Notes under the pieces: generated by a model
Databases searched by the model: none
Told to the model about the DNA's origin: nothing
The model's input: only the letters and a program-made list of their open reading frames with translations
Shown: one piece after another, positions 15,390-23,832 of the stretch
Layout of the letters: each line of letters starts with the position of its first letter
Numbering within the stretch: the stretch's first letter is position 1
Translations under genes and position numbers: made by a program
NCBI GenBank assembly: GCA_964537685.1
Contig: CAZICM010000093.1
Span: 1-24,383 of the forward strand
Length of the DNA stretch: 24,383 bases
Direction: 5' to 3'
Source: CAZICM01 sp964537685
Lineage (GTDB): Bacteria; Myxococcota_A; Polyangia; Polyangiales; Polyangiaceae

Positions 15390-16445
15390 ATGAGCTATAT
15401 TAAAAAACCGGTAGCGAGGCATCCATCCTTAAAGCCGAATAAACTTGGCCTAACGGTGCGCGACTATGAAGGTTCGATGTCGACCTTGTGCGCGGGCTGT
15501 GGCCATGATTCCGTAACAGCGGCGATTGTCCGGGCCTTTTATGAGCTGGAGATGCCGCCTCATATGGTGGCCAAGGTATCGGGTATAGGCTGTTCCTCGA
15601 AGACACCGACGTATTTTTTATCGGGCGCGCATGGATTTAACTCGGCGCATGGGCGTATGCCGGCGATCGTATCTGGAGCGGCGGCTGCGAACAAGGAACT
15701 GGTATGCATCGGCGTCAGCGGCGACGGTGATTCGCTGTCGATTGGCCTAGGGCAGATGTGCCATGCGATCCGGCGCAATGTAAATATGCTCTATGTAATT
15801 GAAAACAATGGAGTATATGGTTTGACGAAGGGTCAATTTTCGGCATCGTCGGATATTGGCTCAAAGTCCAAGAAGGGCGAGCCCAATACACAGCCGCCTA
15901 TCGATCCTGCCGTATTGGCGTTATCGATTGGGGCGACCTTTGTGGCGAGAAGCTTCTCGGGCGATAAAGAGCAACTGGTGCCGCTGTTGAAGGCGGGTAT
16001 CAAGCACAAGGGTCTTGCGCTGGTGGATGTGATATCGCCCTGTGTCACCTTTAACGATCACGAAGGCTCGACAAAAAGCTACTCGTACACGCACAAACAT
16101 CAATTGCCTGTGGTTCAGGCCGATTTCGTGCCCCGCGCGGAAGAAATTACGGCGACGCTGCCTCCGGGCGAAGCGACGAACGTCACCTTTCACGATGGAA
16201 GCGTGGTCCGCTTTAGAAAAGTGGCGGCCGATTACGATCCGACCAACCGGAGCGCGGCGATTTCGTATTTACAAGAGCGGCAGGCTTCGGGCGAGGTGCC
16301 CGTCGGGCTTTTGTATATCAGCGATAAGGGCGTCGAGATGCATGAAGAAGCGAAGACGGTAGATACGCCGCTGTATAAGCTTCCCTATGAAGATCTATGC
16401 CCAGGGAGCGCGGCGCTGGACCGGCTGATGAATCAGTATCGGTAG
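15390..16445 (+). CDS. korB: 2-oxoacid:ferredoxin oxidoreductase beta subunit (KorB-like, thiamine diphosphate-binding), 351 aa
   Basis: The proximal [4Fe-4S] ligands are visible: C34 and C37 in CAGCGHD, C68 in GIGCSSKTPTYF, and C218 in SPCVTFN. The thiamine-diphosphate/Mg motif is GDGD (111-114) with ENNGVYGLTKGQ (138-149). These are the standard features of KorB/VorB-type beta subunits. It starts 3 nt after the alpha-subunit stop, so all three genes form one operon. The ~70 residues at the C-terminus (from about AADYDPTNR) are usual for this branch. Its stop is only 10 bp from the stop of a convergent gene, leaving no room for a separate terminator. Confidence 0.92.
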   Translation: MSYIKKPVARHPSLKPNKLGLTVRDYEGSMSTLCAGCGHDSVTAAIVRAFYELEMPPHMVAKVSGIGCSSKTPTYFLSGAHGFNSAHGRMPAIVSGAAAANKELVCIGVSGDGDSLSIGLGQMCHAIRRNVNMLYVIENNGVYGLTKGQFSASSDIGSKSKKGEPNTQPPIDPAVLALSIGATFVARSFSGDKEQLVPLLKAGIKHKGLALVDVISPCVTFNDHEGSTKSYSYTHKHQLPVVQADFVPRAEEITATLPPGEATNVTFHDGSVVRFRKVAADYDPTNRSAAISYLQERQASGEVPVGLLYISDKGVEMHEEAKTVDTPLYKLPYEDLCPGSAALDRLMNQYR

Positions 16446-16455
16446 AATCCTTCCC

Positions 16456-18381
16456 TCACGGACACTTCGTCGTCCACAGCGCGCTATTCACCATCATCTT
16501 CAACAGATTGGCATCGGCTACCCAGCCATTCCCCCCGTTCCACGTCGCGGAATGCGCAATCTGAACCGTTCGGCTCGCCCCTTCCTTCACCGTCACACCA
16601 GGTGCCGAGCATCCGCATGAAGGATGGCTTACCGTCGCTATCAAGGTCCCGCCATTGATCACATTCCCCACGTTAAACGCCTTGGGCGCCGCGCCCACCT
16701 GGGTCGTGAATGTCGCCGGCAATCCAGCCCATACAGGATGATTCACCTGCATGCCAAAGGTCTGGTTTTCCGTTGTGTAGGCTTGTAGGCCGCTTCTATC
16801 CACCACTTCAAGCTGCCCAAGCGTCGTCCATTGTCCATCAAAGGCTTTATACGCCGCCCATTCGGTGAACACGACGCCTGTTTTGCCCGCATTCCATGCA
16901 TCGACAATCGATTGCTGGCCCCCAAGGCTCATATCCGTCGCATAATCCTCGCCCACAATCAATAGCACCGCGCCGAAATTCTGGGCCGAAGGAGCTCCCG
17001 CGTAGTTCACCACGCCTCCAAGCTGAAGCGTTGGAACCAAGCCAGCCGCGCTTAGCGCATTGGCCACCGCTTGATTCGGCCCTTGAATACCGTCGCTCAA
17101 AATCAGCACATTGGGATTGCACTGCGAACAGCCGTTATTCACGACGCCGTTGCAGTCATTATCGAGCATATCATTGCAATCTTCGGGAATCGCTTGCATA
17201 TTCTGAACACAGGCGAGTGTTCCATTTTGGCAATTGGTGGTGCCCGCCGAACATACGCCGGACAAGCCCGTATTGCATGCCATGCTACCGCCTGGATTGC
17301 CCTCGTCCGTTTGGCCATTGCAGTTGTTGTCCAATCCATCGCATACTTCATTGGAGGCCGGGGTATTGGGCGCGCAGAGCAATTGGCCATTTTGACACGA
17401 TGAAGTGCCTGCCATACAAACCCCCGAGAGGCCGGTATTGCATGCCATGCCTCCTTCAGGATTGCCCTCGTCGCTCATCCCATCGCAATCATTGTCCTGC
17501 CCGTCGCAGGTTTCCGGCATCGCGCTGGTGTTGGGAAGGCACGAAAGGGCCGAATTGATGCACTGGGTTGTTCCAGCGTTGCATACGCCCATCTGACCCG
17601 TGCTGCACGCCATGCCTCCGCCTGGATTGGCTTCATCGCTCTGGCCGTCGCAGTTGTTATCCAGTCCATCGCATTTTTCGACGGAAGGCTGGGTGGTGGC
17701 GCTGCATGTCAGCTTGCCCCCTTGACATTGCGAAGTTCCGGCCGAGCACACCCCGGGCAATCCCGTTGCACAGACTCCGCCTCCGCCTGGATTGCCCTCG
17801 TCGGTCTGACCGTCGCAGTTGTTGTCCAGCCCATCGCAGTCCTCGGTCGAAGGAACAACTTCGCCTTGACATGCTCCCCACACATTATTGACACAGCTCT
17901 GTTTTCCGCTCTTGCAGGCGCCCGTTCCCAAGGTATTGGCCGGCCCGGTATAGCAATCCTGCATCGCGCCGTTTTGGCAGGGGCATACTTCATCCACGGC
18001 GCCGTCGCAGTTGTTATCAAAGCCATCTCCGCAGGTCTCTGAACCCGGAGGCAAAGGTTGGCAGGGTGTAGGAGAGCCATCGGTGCAAGCAGGAACGGTC
18101 GATTGACACGCCCCCACGCCGCAGGTCGTTGTGCCTAAATCCTCATCGGTCTGGCCATCGCAATCGTTATCTTTGCCATCGCAGACCTCGACCGAGGAAA
18201 CACAGGGCATCATACCCCCTGTACCGCCTCCGCTGCCACCGCTTCCATTGCCGCTCCCGCCTTGGCCTCCCGTCGTGGTTTGGGCCTCGCCACCGCAGCC
18301 CCAAATACCCGAAAAGACAACTGAAAACGCCGCCAGCGAGAACGACAGCCCAAAGCCCTGTATTCTACCCGTTCTTGTCAT
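16456..18381 (-). CDS. MopE-type metal-binding-repeat lipoprotein with a C-terminal ThuA/GATase1-like domain, 641 aa
   Basis: A signal peptide ends IWGC (Cys29), followed by a Gly/Ser linker (~36-57). About seven Asp/Cys-rich repeats follow (DNDCDGQTDE, DNNCDGAVDE, DNNCDGQTDE and variants; ~65-420), the putative metal-binding MopE motif common in secreted myxobacterial proteins. The linkers between them repeat as well (GNPGGGMAC..TG..GVC.AGT..C), so the gene grew by internal duplication. The final ~220 residues (from NVLILSDGIQG) resemble a ThuA/class I amidotransferase-like fold with a DAWNAGKTGVVFTEWAA segment; this assignment is tentative. GAGGG lies ~8 nt before ATG 18381. It is the last gene of the methyltransferase-lipoprotein operon, 18 nt after the previous stop. 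Likely surface-exposed and calcium- or metal-binding. Confidence 0.85.
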   Translation of the reverse strand: MTRTGRIQGFGLSFSLAAFSVVFSGIWGCGGEAQTTTGGQGGSGNGSGGSGGGTGGMMPCVSSVEVCDGKDNDCDGQTDEDLGTTTCGVGACQSTVPACTDGSPTPCQPLPPGSETCGDGFDNNCDGAVDEVCPCQNGAMQDCYTGPANTLGTGACKSGKQSCVNNVWGACQGEVVPSTEDCDGLDNNCDGQTDEGNPGGGGVCATGLPGVCSAGTSQCQGGKLTCSATTQPSVEKCDGLDNNCDGQSDEANPGGGMACSTGQMGVCNAGTTQCINSALSCLPNTSAMPETCDGQDNDCDGMSDEGNPEGGMACNTGLSGVCMAGTSSCQNGQLLCAPNTPASNEVCDGLDNNCNGQTDEGNPGGSMACNTGLSGVCSAGTTNCQNGTLACVQNMQAIPEDCNDMLDNDCNGVVNNGCSQCNPNVLILSDGIQGPNQAVANALSAAGLVPTLQLGGVVNYAGAPSAQNFGAVLLIVGEDYATDMSLGGQQSIVDAWNAGKTGVVFTEWAAYKAFDGQWTTLGQLEVVDRSGLQAYTTENQTFGMQVNHPVWAGLPATFTTQVGAAPKAFNVGNVINGGTLIATVSHPSCGCSAPGVTVKEGASRTVQIAHSATWNGGNGWVADANLLKMMVNSALWTTKCP

Positions 18382-18399
18382 TCACTTACCCTCGTCTTC

Positions 18400-19008
18400 C
18401 TATTTGAGCACGGCCCACATAATACCGCCCGCCGCGGGAATTCTCACCTGTAATCCCAGGCCAAACGATGTGGTCGAGATGCTATTGACCACCGCTCCCG
18501 AGGCTTCCATAAAAAATCCAATTCCCCCTTCTCCATATGCGCTTCCATAAATAAACCCATCGGAACCGGAGCTCTGAAAGTCTCCTTTGGTAAAGCCATG
18601 AATCTCCCCCGTGAATTGAAGCGCTAATCCTCCGCCGCCATGGCCATCGTCATCCACCATAATCCGAGGCTGGGCATGAATACCTAAACGGCCATTTTTG
18701 TCGCGGACGAAAAAGATAGCTCCATCCAGATAGCCGCCATGGAGCATATAATTTTCATTGTAATCGAGCACATATCCCGTTCCCACATCCCACCAGCGGG
18801 GCTTTTTTTGAACATAAAGCTGCATAGGATGCAGGCCGACGCGCAGCATACCCACGCCAACGGCGGGTGCTGCCGGAGCCGGCCGGATTAAACGGCCTCC
18901 CCCTCCGCCCTGAAGCTGCACCGGCGGAACGGCAAAAGGCAAAAATACACAGCCCTGGAGAGCTATCCCCAGCGCTATGCCCAAGATATGCAGATTCTTA
19001 CGGCCCAT
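18400..19008 (-). CDS. Small lipoprotein of unknown function, 202 aa
   Basis: The N-terminus is a lipoprotein signal (MGRKNLHILGIALGIALQGC, Cys20), followed by a Gly-rich stretch and a Pro/Ala linker. The body is rich in Gly, Phe and Tyr with alternating strand-like segments and short acidic turns (VDDDGHGGGG), compatible with a compact beta-sheet or outer-membrane-associated domain. I do not recognise a family. Its start overlaps the end of the methyltransferase gene by 11 bp, and the MopE-repeat gene follows 18 nt later, so all three are probably one transcript. GAGGGC near the start suggests a usable ribosome binding site. Confidence 0.75.
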   Translation of the reverse strand: MGRKNLHILGIALGIALQGCVFLPFAVPPVQLQGGGGGRLIRPAPAAPAVGVGMLRVGLHPMQLYVQKKPRWWDVGTGYVLDYNENYMLHGGYLDGAIFFVRDKNGRLGIHAQPRIMVDDDGHGGGGLALQFTGEIHGFTKGDFQSSGSDGFIYGSAYGEGGIGFFMEASGAVVNSISTTSFGLGLQVRIPAAGGIMWAVLK

Positions 19009-21409
19009 AAGGCGCCCTCACTCCGGCGCCGCCCCCTCCGCTCCAATCCAAGAGCGGCATTCTCGGCGGTGCCGTTTCCCATAGCAGTGCTTCGTCGTCG
19101 GGTGTTAAACCATAAGCTTGATGGATAAGCCCCGCAGTCCTGCGCTCCAGCATCATCAAGTCGCTACGATCGAGCCGAAGTGATGGATCGCTTAGTTTAG
19201 CGACCATGTGCGCCACCTGCGCCCGCATCACATCATCAATAGGCTTTGCAATGGGCAAACTCTCCATCGCAACCGACTTTAATTTTAAGGAATCATCGCG
19301 CCCATGAAGCGCATGCCGCCATAGCCAAGACCATATCGCAGGCGAATTCATGCAAGCGAGTATCCACGGATCGCCGGCGGGCAGGAAAAAAACTGAATCG
19401 CTTATACAATAGCCCGAGGCATCCATACAGAAATCAGATAGATAGGTTGTCTCTTTCCATAGAATCTTAGGCTGGCTCAACAGATCCAAAGGTATTCCCG
19501 GGCGCAGTTCCCAATAAAACTTTCCCTGCTCGGCCCGCTCCCGCAGCTCCTTTTCCCTAAGCTGTAAATGGGCATGAAGGGCCGGATAAGCCTTCGCAAA
19601 TAAAAACTCCGCCGCCCGCTCGTGCCTCACGTCCGACCACGGCCACACGGCATCCCCGCTCGACCGCAGCATAATCATCCAATAGCCTCCCCAGCTCGGC
19701 GACCAGCGCAGGATATCCTGCGGGCGCAGGTATCTTTTAAATAGTTCGGCCGAGGATGGATCCTGCTGAACCAGCCGCTCGCGCGTGAGGCTGTCTACCA
19801 AAAAGGCTTCAGGCGGGCCGGATTTCATACCTTGATGCGCTTTTTGCACAATGAATTTGCTCAGCGGCACCGCGTTCTGTTCAATCCTCTCCATCAGGGA
19901 AAGCGCATCCGGCCGGTCCAGCAGCCATCCCGATGCCGATAGCTTGGCTTGTGGCAATACAAATCCCTGGTTTTCTATGTGGTGCGCCACCGATTCCCGC
20001 GCCGTCTGCTCCCGCGGTACGACGCTTACCCGTATCTTATGCTCCAAGGCCGGCTTCTGCTTGCGCAGGATAATCATCGAAGGCGATGTCTCCGCCTCGG
20101 GAAAGATAGGCGCATTGCCAAAATCAATTAGGGTGTCCACCGTGCATTCCCGCCCAATCAAATCGCGAAGGCCCTCGGCAAAGCCCGCCCTAAACCATTT
20201 GCCAGGCACCATAAACGCCAGGCGCCCTCCAGGCTTGAGCACCGATAGCCCGCGCTCCATATAGTAAACAAAAAGCTCGGCGTTGCTGTCATAGCTCTTG
20301 AAATGCTTGCTCCAATGCTCTTTATAGGCAGGCGCTATATCTTGCCGCACAAAGGGCGGATTGCTGAGAACAATATCAAATCCCTGCGAAAAAATAGGAT
20401 CCGACGCCCAGTCCACCGCGCTGGAATCGAGCTCTGTATCGCTGATAATGCTATTGCCCCTCCGGATATTGCGATCCAGGCGGCTCGGTAAGATGCGCCT
20501 CTCCGCCATCTTTAGCCATAGCGAAAGCCGGCATAGCGTGACGGTATCCTCGGCCGTGTCCAGCCCAAAGAGATGTTCCGTCGGATCGCTCGCAGGCGCC
20601 TCCGCCTCGCCCAGCTCGGTCAGCGATAGCCTTACCCGCTTCTGCTCGCGCGCTATCGCCTCTAGAGACCCCATCAAAAAGGCGCCCGACCCGCACGCCG
20701 GATCCAGCACCCGAAGCGTGAGCAGCTTATCCTGATACTTGCGCAGCCGCCGCGCCTGATGCTCAATCTCCTGCGTCTCCGCCCATAGCTCTAAAAATGC
20801 CCGCCCCAGACTCTCGCGCACCAAAAATCCCGTCAGCCGGGGAGGACAATGAAAACCGCCCTCGCGCCTCCTCTTCTTTTTCGGGCCGGGCTCCATCCCC
20901 AAATGCCCCGACAGCCTCGCGAGCAGCTCTTCCAAATCCGCGTTGGACTGCTCTAGCAAATGCCCAAGCATCTCCACCGATACTTCTTTCCGGTAGTCAA
21001 ATGCAGCAAGCCGAAGCAGCGCAAGGCACACTTCGTTCGGAATGCGAAGCTCCGAAAGCCTCGGTTCAACAGGTACCGGCGCGCCTGTTAGAATCAGCTT
21101 GTTGAACAGCGAAAGCACTGCCCAATACGCTGCCCCTTCACCGTCGCGCGTGTTGCACGCCTGCTCCAAACTGCCCGGCGCAAGCAGTCCCCGCGCCTCC
21201 GCGAACAGCACCAGCAAGGTCTGATCGACAAGGCTTTGCGCGCATTTTATCGTCACCTCCGGCATAAGCTCGAGATGGGTGCGGTGAAGATAGGAAACAA
21301 GCTCTTGGCGAAGCCTGCGTACTTCATGATGAAGGAACTCGGCGGACTCCAGCCCTCCCGGTTCCGCGTGAGAACGGCGTTTATGTGATGATGGCCGATA
21401 GACCGACAT
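18998..21409 (-). CDS. Eco57I/type IIG-like N6-adenine DNA methyltransferase, nuclease domain not evident, 803 aa
   Basis: Motif I (SAM binding) is LDPACGSGAFLMG (DPACGSGAF 236-244) and motif IV (catalytic) is LSNPPF (NPPF 350-353), the gamma-type N6-adenine pattern. FGLDTAEDTVTLCRLSLWL matches the Eco57I-type core. The C-terminal half (~500-760) resembles a TaqI-like target-recognition region (SDSVFFLPAGDPWILACMNSPAIWSWL). The N-terminal ~230 residues resemble the helical linker region of type IIG enzymes (LVDQTLLVLFAEARGLL). I see no PD-(D/E)xK nuclease motif, and 803 aa is short for a full type IIG enzyme. No separate restriction gene is nearby. There is no Shine-Dalgarno sequence at ATG 21409, but a promoter at 21419-21446 would give a nearly leaderless mRNA. 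First gene of an operon with two lipoproteins. Confidence 0.85.
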   Translation of the reverse strand: MSVYRPSSHKRRSHAEPGGLESAEFLHHEVRRLRQELVSYLHRTHLELMPEVTIKCAQSLVDQTLLVLFAEARGLLAPGSLEQACNTRDGEGAAYWAVLSLFNKLILTGAPVPVEPRLSELRIPNEVCLALLRLAAFDYRKEVSVEMLGHLLEQSNADLEELLARLSGHLGMEPGPKKKRRREGGFHCPPRLTGFLVRESLGRAFLELWAETQEIEHQARRLRKYQDKLLTLRVLDPACGSGAFLMGSLEAIAREQKRVRLSLTELGEAEAPASDPTEHLFGLDTAEDTVTLCRLSLWLKMAERRILPSRLDRNIRRGNSIISDTELDSSAVDWASDPIFSQGFDIVLSNPPFVRQDIAPAYKEHWSKHFKSYDSNAELFVYYMERGLSVLKPGGRLAFMVPGKWFRAGFAEGLRDLIGRECTVDTLIDFGNAPIFPEAETSPSMIILRKQKPALEHKIRVSVVPREQTARESVAHHIENQGFVLPQAKLSASGWLLDRPDALSLMERIEQNAVPLSKFIVQKAHQGMKSGPPEAFLVDSLTRERLVQQDPSSAELFKRYLRPQDILRWSPSWGGYWMIMLRSSGDAVWPWSDVRHERAAEFLFAKAYPALHAHLQLREKELRERAEQGKFYWELRPGIPLDLLSQPKILWKETTYLSDFCMDASGYCISDSVFFLPAGDPWILACMNSPAIWSWLWRHALHGRDDSLKLKSVAMESLPIAKPIDDVMRAQVAHMVAKLSDPSLRLDRSDLMMLERRTAGLIHQAYGLTPDDEALLWETAPPRMPLLDWSGGGGAGVRAPYGP

Positions 21410-21418
21410 GGGTGGGGC

Positions 21419-21446
21419 ATGCTACACGGGCTTGCGCGAAGGTCAA
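21419..21446 (-). promoter_or_regulatory. Sigma70-like promoter for the methyltransferase operon
   Basis: On the minus strand TTGACC (21446-21441) is followed, after 16 nt, by TAGCAT (21424-21419). The start codon begins 9 nt after the -10 box, so the transcript would be leaderless or nearly so, explaining the missing ribosome binding site. Based on motif match only. Confidence 0.5.
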
Positions 21447-21569
21447 TCGTTTTGCACAGCCCACCGAAACAAGTGCGTAAACCTATTCGCCGGACTTTGC
21501 CTATATCCCAAGGCGCGGATCTTTTTTGCTTTCGCGGGATTTGGTTTGGCACTACTGTCCCGCACCCTC

Positions 21570-22826
21570 ATGACCAGCCACGGCGATCGGCCTTTTGATA
21601 TCGTGTTATGGGGCGCCACCGGTTACACGGGGCGCCTGGTTGCTCAAGTGCTTGCGCATCATCGCGATGCGCCGAAGATTCGGCTGGCTTTGGGCGGCCG
21701 TTCAAAAGATAAGTTAGAACGCATTGCGGGCGAGCTTTCCGGGCATGCGCTGGCTGAGCTGTCGATAGTGACGGGCAACGCAGACGATGCCGCATCGCTT
21801 CAAACGCTTGCGGAGCAGGCAAAGGTCGTCTGCACGACGGTAGGCCCCTATGCCAAATACGGCAGCGGACTCGTTGCGGCCTGCGCAAAGCAAGGAACGC
21901 ATTATTGCGATCTCACCGGGGAAGTGCAGTGGATGCGCCGCATGATCGACGCGCATCACGACGAGGCGCAAAAGACGGGCGCGCGCATCGTTCACACCTG
22001 TGGATTCGACTCGATCCCCTCGGACTTGGGGGTGCTGATGCTTCAAGAGCGGCTGCTCCGCCAATACCAAAAACCCGCCGCGCGCATCACGGGATACCTC
22101 GGCGAGTTGAAGGGCGGCATGTCGGGGGGCACCGCGGCTTCGATGATTCAGCTTGTTGAAGAAATCGGGCGCGATTCAAAGATAGGCAAATTGGTCGCCA
22201 ATCCCTATGCGCTCGACCCTGTGCCTCCGCCGCTGGAAGACACGCGGGACAGCCGCGATATGCGCACGCTCGCCTATGATCGCGATATGAATGTGCTGAT
22301 TGGGCCTTCGCTGATGGGGCCGGTCAATACCCGGGTGGTACGCAGGAGCCATGCCTTGCTTGACTACACCTGGGGCAGGGGTTTTCGTTATCGGGAGGTA
22401 CAATCTTTTCCAGTATCGCCCAAGGGCGTCGTTCGGGCGGTCGCCATGACGGGAGGAATGACGGCCTTTATGGGTGCATTGATGGTGCCGCCTTTACGCA
22501 AGCTGGTGGAACAGAAGCTTCCTGCGCCTGGTGAAGGACCGTCGGCCCATGAACGGGAGACGGGATATTTTGTGTTGAGACTATTGGGCGAGACGGCATC
22601 CGAAGGAGGCGAGCCTGCGGTGCGCATGCTGGGCGTCGTCAGCGACCGGCGCGATCCTGGCTATGGATCGACGAGCGTAATGTTATCGGAGTCGGCGCTG
22701 TGCTTGGCACTGGACAAACTGCCTGAACGGGCGGGGGTACTCACACCTGCGGTCGCGATGGGGATGATTTTGGTCGAACGGCTGCGCGCATCTGGACTGC
22801 GTTTTGACGTACAAACGCAGCCTTAA
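21570..22826 (+). CDS. Trans-acting enoyl reductase / saccharopine dehydrogenase-like NAD(P)-binding protein, 418 aa
   Basis: A Rossmann motif GATGYTG (15-21) opens the protein, followed by GGRSKDKLE, TTVGPYAKYGSGLVAAC (~89-105), HYCDLTGEVQWMRRMID (111-127) and HTCGFDSIPSDLGVLML (142-158). These match the trans-acting enoyl reductase family, related to saccharopine dehydrogenase, whose mycobacterial members reduce polyketide chains on a partner synthase. No polyketide synthase is in the window, so a lipid or polyketide substrate elsewhere is assumed. Start ATG 21570 is chosen because family similarity begins there; the frame stays open to 21408, but the extra 54 residues are not family-like. 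No good ribosome binding site is visible. The gene is divergent from the methyltransferase operon. Confidence 0.87.
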   Translation: MTSHGDRPFDIVLWGATGYTGRLVAQVLAHHRDAPKIRLALGGRSKDKLERIAGELSGHALAELSIVTGNADDAASLQTLAEQAKVVCTTVGPYAKYGSGLVAACAKQGTHYCDLTGEVQWMRRMIDAHHDEAQKTGARIVHTCGFDSIPSDLGVLMLQERLLRQYQKPAARITGYLGELKGGMSGGTAASMIQLVEEIGRDSKIGKLVANPYALDPVPPPLEDTRDSRDMRTLAYDRDMNVLIGPSLMGPVNTRVVRRSHALLDYTWGRGFRYREVQSFPVSPKGVVRAVAMTGGMTAFMGALMVPPLRKLVEQKLPAPGEGPSAHERETGYFVLRLLGETASEGGEPAVRMLGVVSDRRDPGYGSTSVMLSESALCLALDKLPERAGVLTPAVAMGMILVERLRASGLRFDVQTQP

Positions 22827-22845
22827 AAGAAAAACAATTTTCTGA

Positions 22846-22873
22846 TTCACAAACTCAAAAATTCGACTAGGCT
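22846..22873 (+). promoter_or_regulatory. Sigma70-like promoter for the S51-like gene (leaderless)
   Basis: TTCACA (22846-22851), a 16-nt spacer, then TAGGCT (22868-22873). The ATG at 22882 lies 8 nt after the -10 box, about where transcription would begin, and no ribosome binding site is present. Confidence 0.42.
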
Positions 22874-22881
22874 GCCGCGCC

Positions 22882-23826
22882 ATGCGTGGAACAGCCCTTG
22901 TGTACAGCTCACATAACCGCTCGAATTTCCTTCACGATCACTACATCGTGCAGCGCGCGCTACAAGGCCGCGACAACAAGCGCATTCTCTTTTTAGGGAT
23001 GAGCGCGACGCCTCGGAACGGCGATGAGATTGAGCGCCAGCAGTACGAATGGAGCACATTTGAGTGGTATTTTAAGTTCTACGAGCGCTACGGCTTGGAA
23101 TCGTTTCCGTTCTACTACCGGAGCGATTTGCACGGGGCGGACGTACAGAAGCTCTGGCAATGGCTAGAGACATCGGAAGTGGTGATTTTGGGGGGAGGCT
23201 CATCATCGCTTGGGCTTACGCGCTACAAGGAGCTGGGTCATCGGTACAGCGGCGAATGGGGCAAATTTGGCCGAATCCTGCATGAGCGCGCGGCGCGCGG
23301 GATGCTGACGGTTGGATTTTCTGCGGGTGCGGATCAGTTATGCGAATGGTTGTTCAGCAAAGCGAAGGACGAAGGAAGCGACACAAAAGCCTTTGGTTTG
23401 GTGCGCAACACGATGGTACGCCTGCATCATGAAGCGCAGGACAACGGGGAACTGGGGAAGGCAGCCGGCAAGATGCGCCAATGCATGGTTTTTGGGTTGC
23501 CGAATGATTCAGGGCTTTATGTGGATCAAGGCGTACTACCGTCTGGCAATCTATGGCAAGTGATAGAATTTGTGATTGACAAGTCATGGGATAATCCAAA
23601 AGATCAATGGCATATCAAGACACGCTATGGAGCGCTGATAGAGCATATATCGCGGGATGGGCGGCACTGGAGTTTTATGGGAGGGGACAAGCTGGTACGG
23701 ATACAATCGCAGGATGGGCGATTTGATGAAGCGTGGATGAGCGTTGGGCGCAACAGTCTTTTGCATTATGGGACGCAGGGTCCGAGCCGCTATGCGAGCA
23801 TCGAGGAAGTGCTAGCGAATCATTAG
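22882..23826 (+). CDS. Peptidase S51 / class I amidotransferase-like protein (PepE/cyanophycinase superfamily), 314 aa
   Basis: The nucleophile elbow is GFSAG with Ser147, preceded by a GGGSSSLGLTRYKELG loop (104-119) of the kind that precedes the active site in S51 enzymes. The probable catalytic His is H182 or H183 in VRLHHEA. S51 members include aspartyl dipeptidase PepE and cyanophycinase; at 314 aa this is longer than PepE (~230), nearer to cyanophycinase, but with no evidence for cyanophycin as substrate. No signal peptide is visible, so it is probably cytoplasmic. It follows the enoyl reductase-like gene by 55 nt but appears to have its own promoter. The aromatic-rich segment ~56-80 (EWSTFEWYFKFYERY) is a distinctive feature. 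The stop codon is 7 bp before the 86-bp repeat array. Confidence 0.72.
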   Translation: MRGTALVYSSHNRSNFLHDHYIVQRALQGRDNKRILFLGMSATPRNGDEIERQQYEWSTFEWYFKFYERYGLESFPFYYRSDLHGADVQKLWQWLETSEVVILGGGSSSLGLTRYKELGHRYSGEWGKFGRILHERAARGMLTVGFSAGADQLCEWLFSKAKDEGSDTKAFGLVRNTMVRLHHEAQDNGELGKAAGKMRQCMVFGLPNDSGLYVDQGVLPSGNLWQVIEFVIDKSWDNPKDQWHIKTRYGALIEHISRDGRHWSFMGGDKLVRIQSQDGRFDEAWMSVGRNSLLHYGTQGPSRYASIEEVLANH

Positions 23827-23832
23827 GCCACT

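Noticed and set aside
16896..17558. 220-aa plus-strand frame antisense to the MopE-repeat gene
   Set aside because: It is a shadow of the repetitive coding strand, with no recognisable domain or ribosome binding site.
18998..21409. Complete restriction-modification system
   Set aside because: Only the methyltransferase part is visible. No nuclease motif was found in this protein or in neighbouring genes.
21548..21565. Sigma54 promoter (TGGCAC) before the enoyl reductase-like gene
   Set aside because: The -24 half is present, but the required TTGC-type -12 half is missing at the correct spacing.
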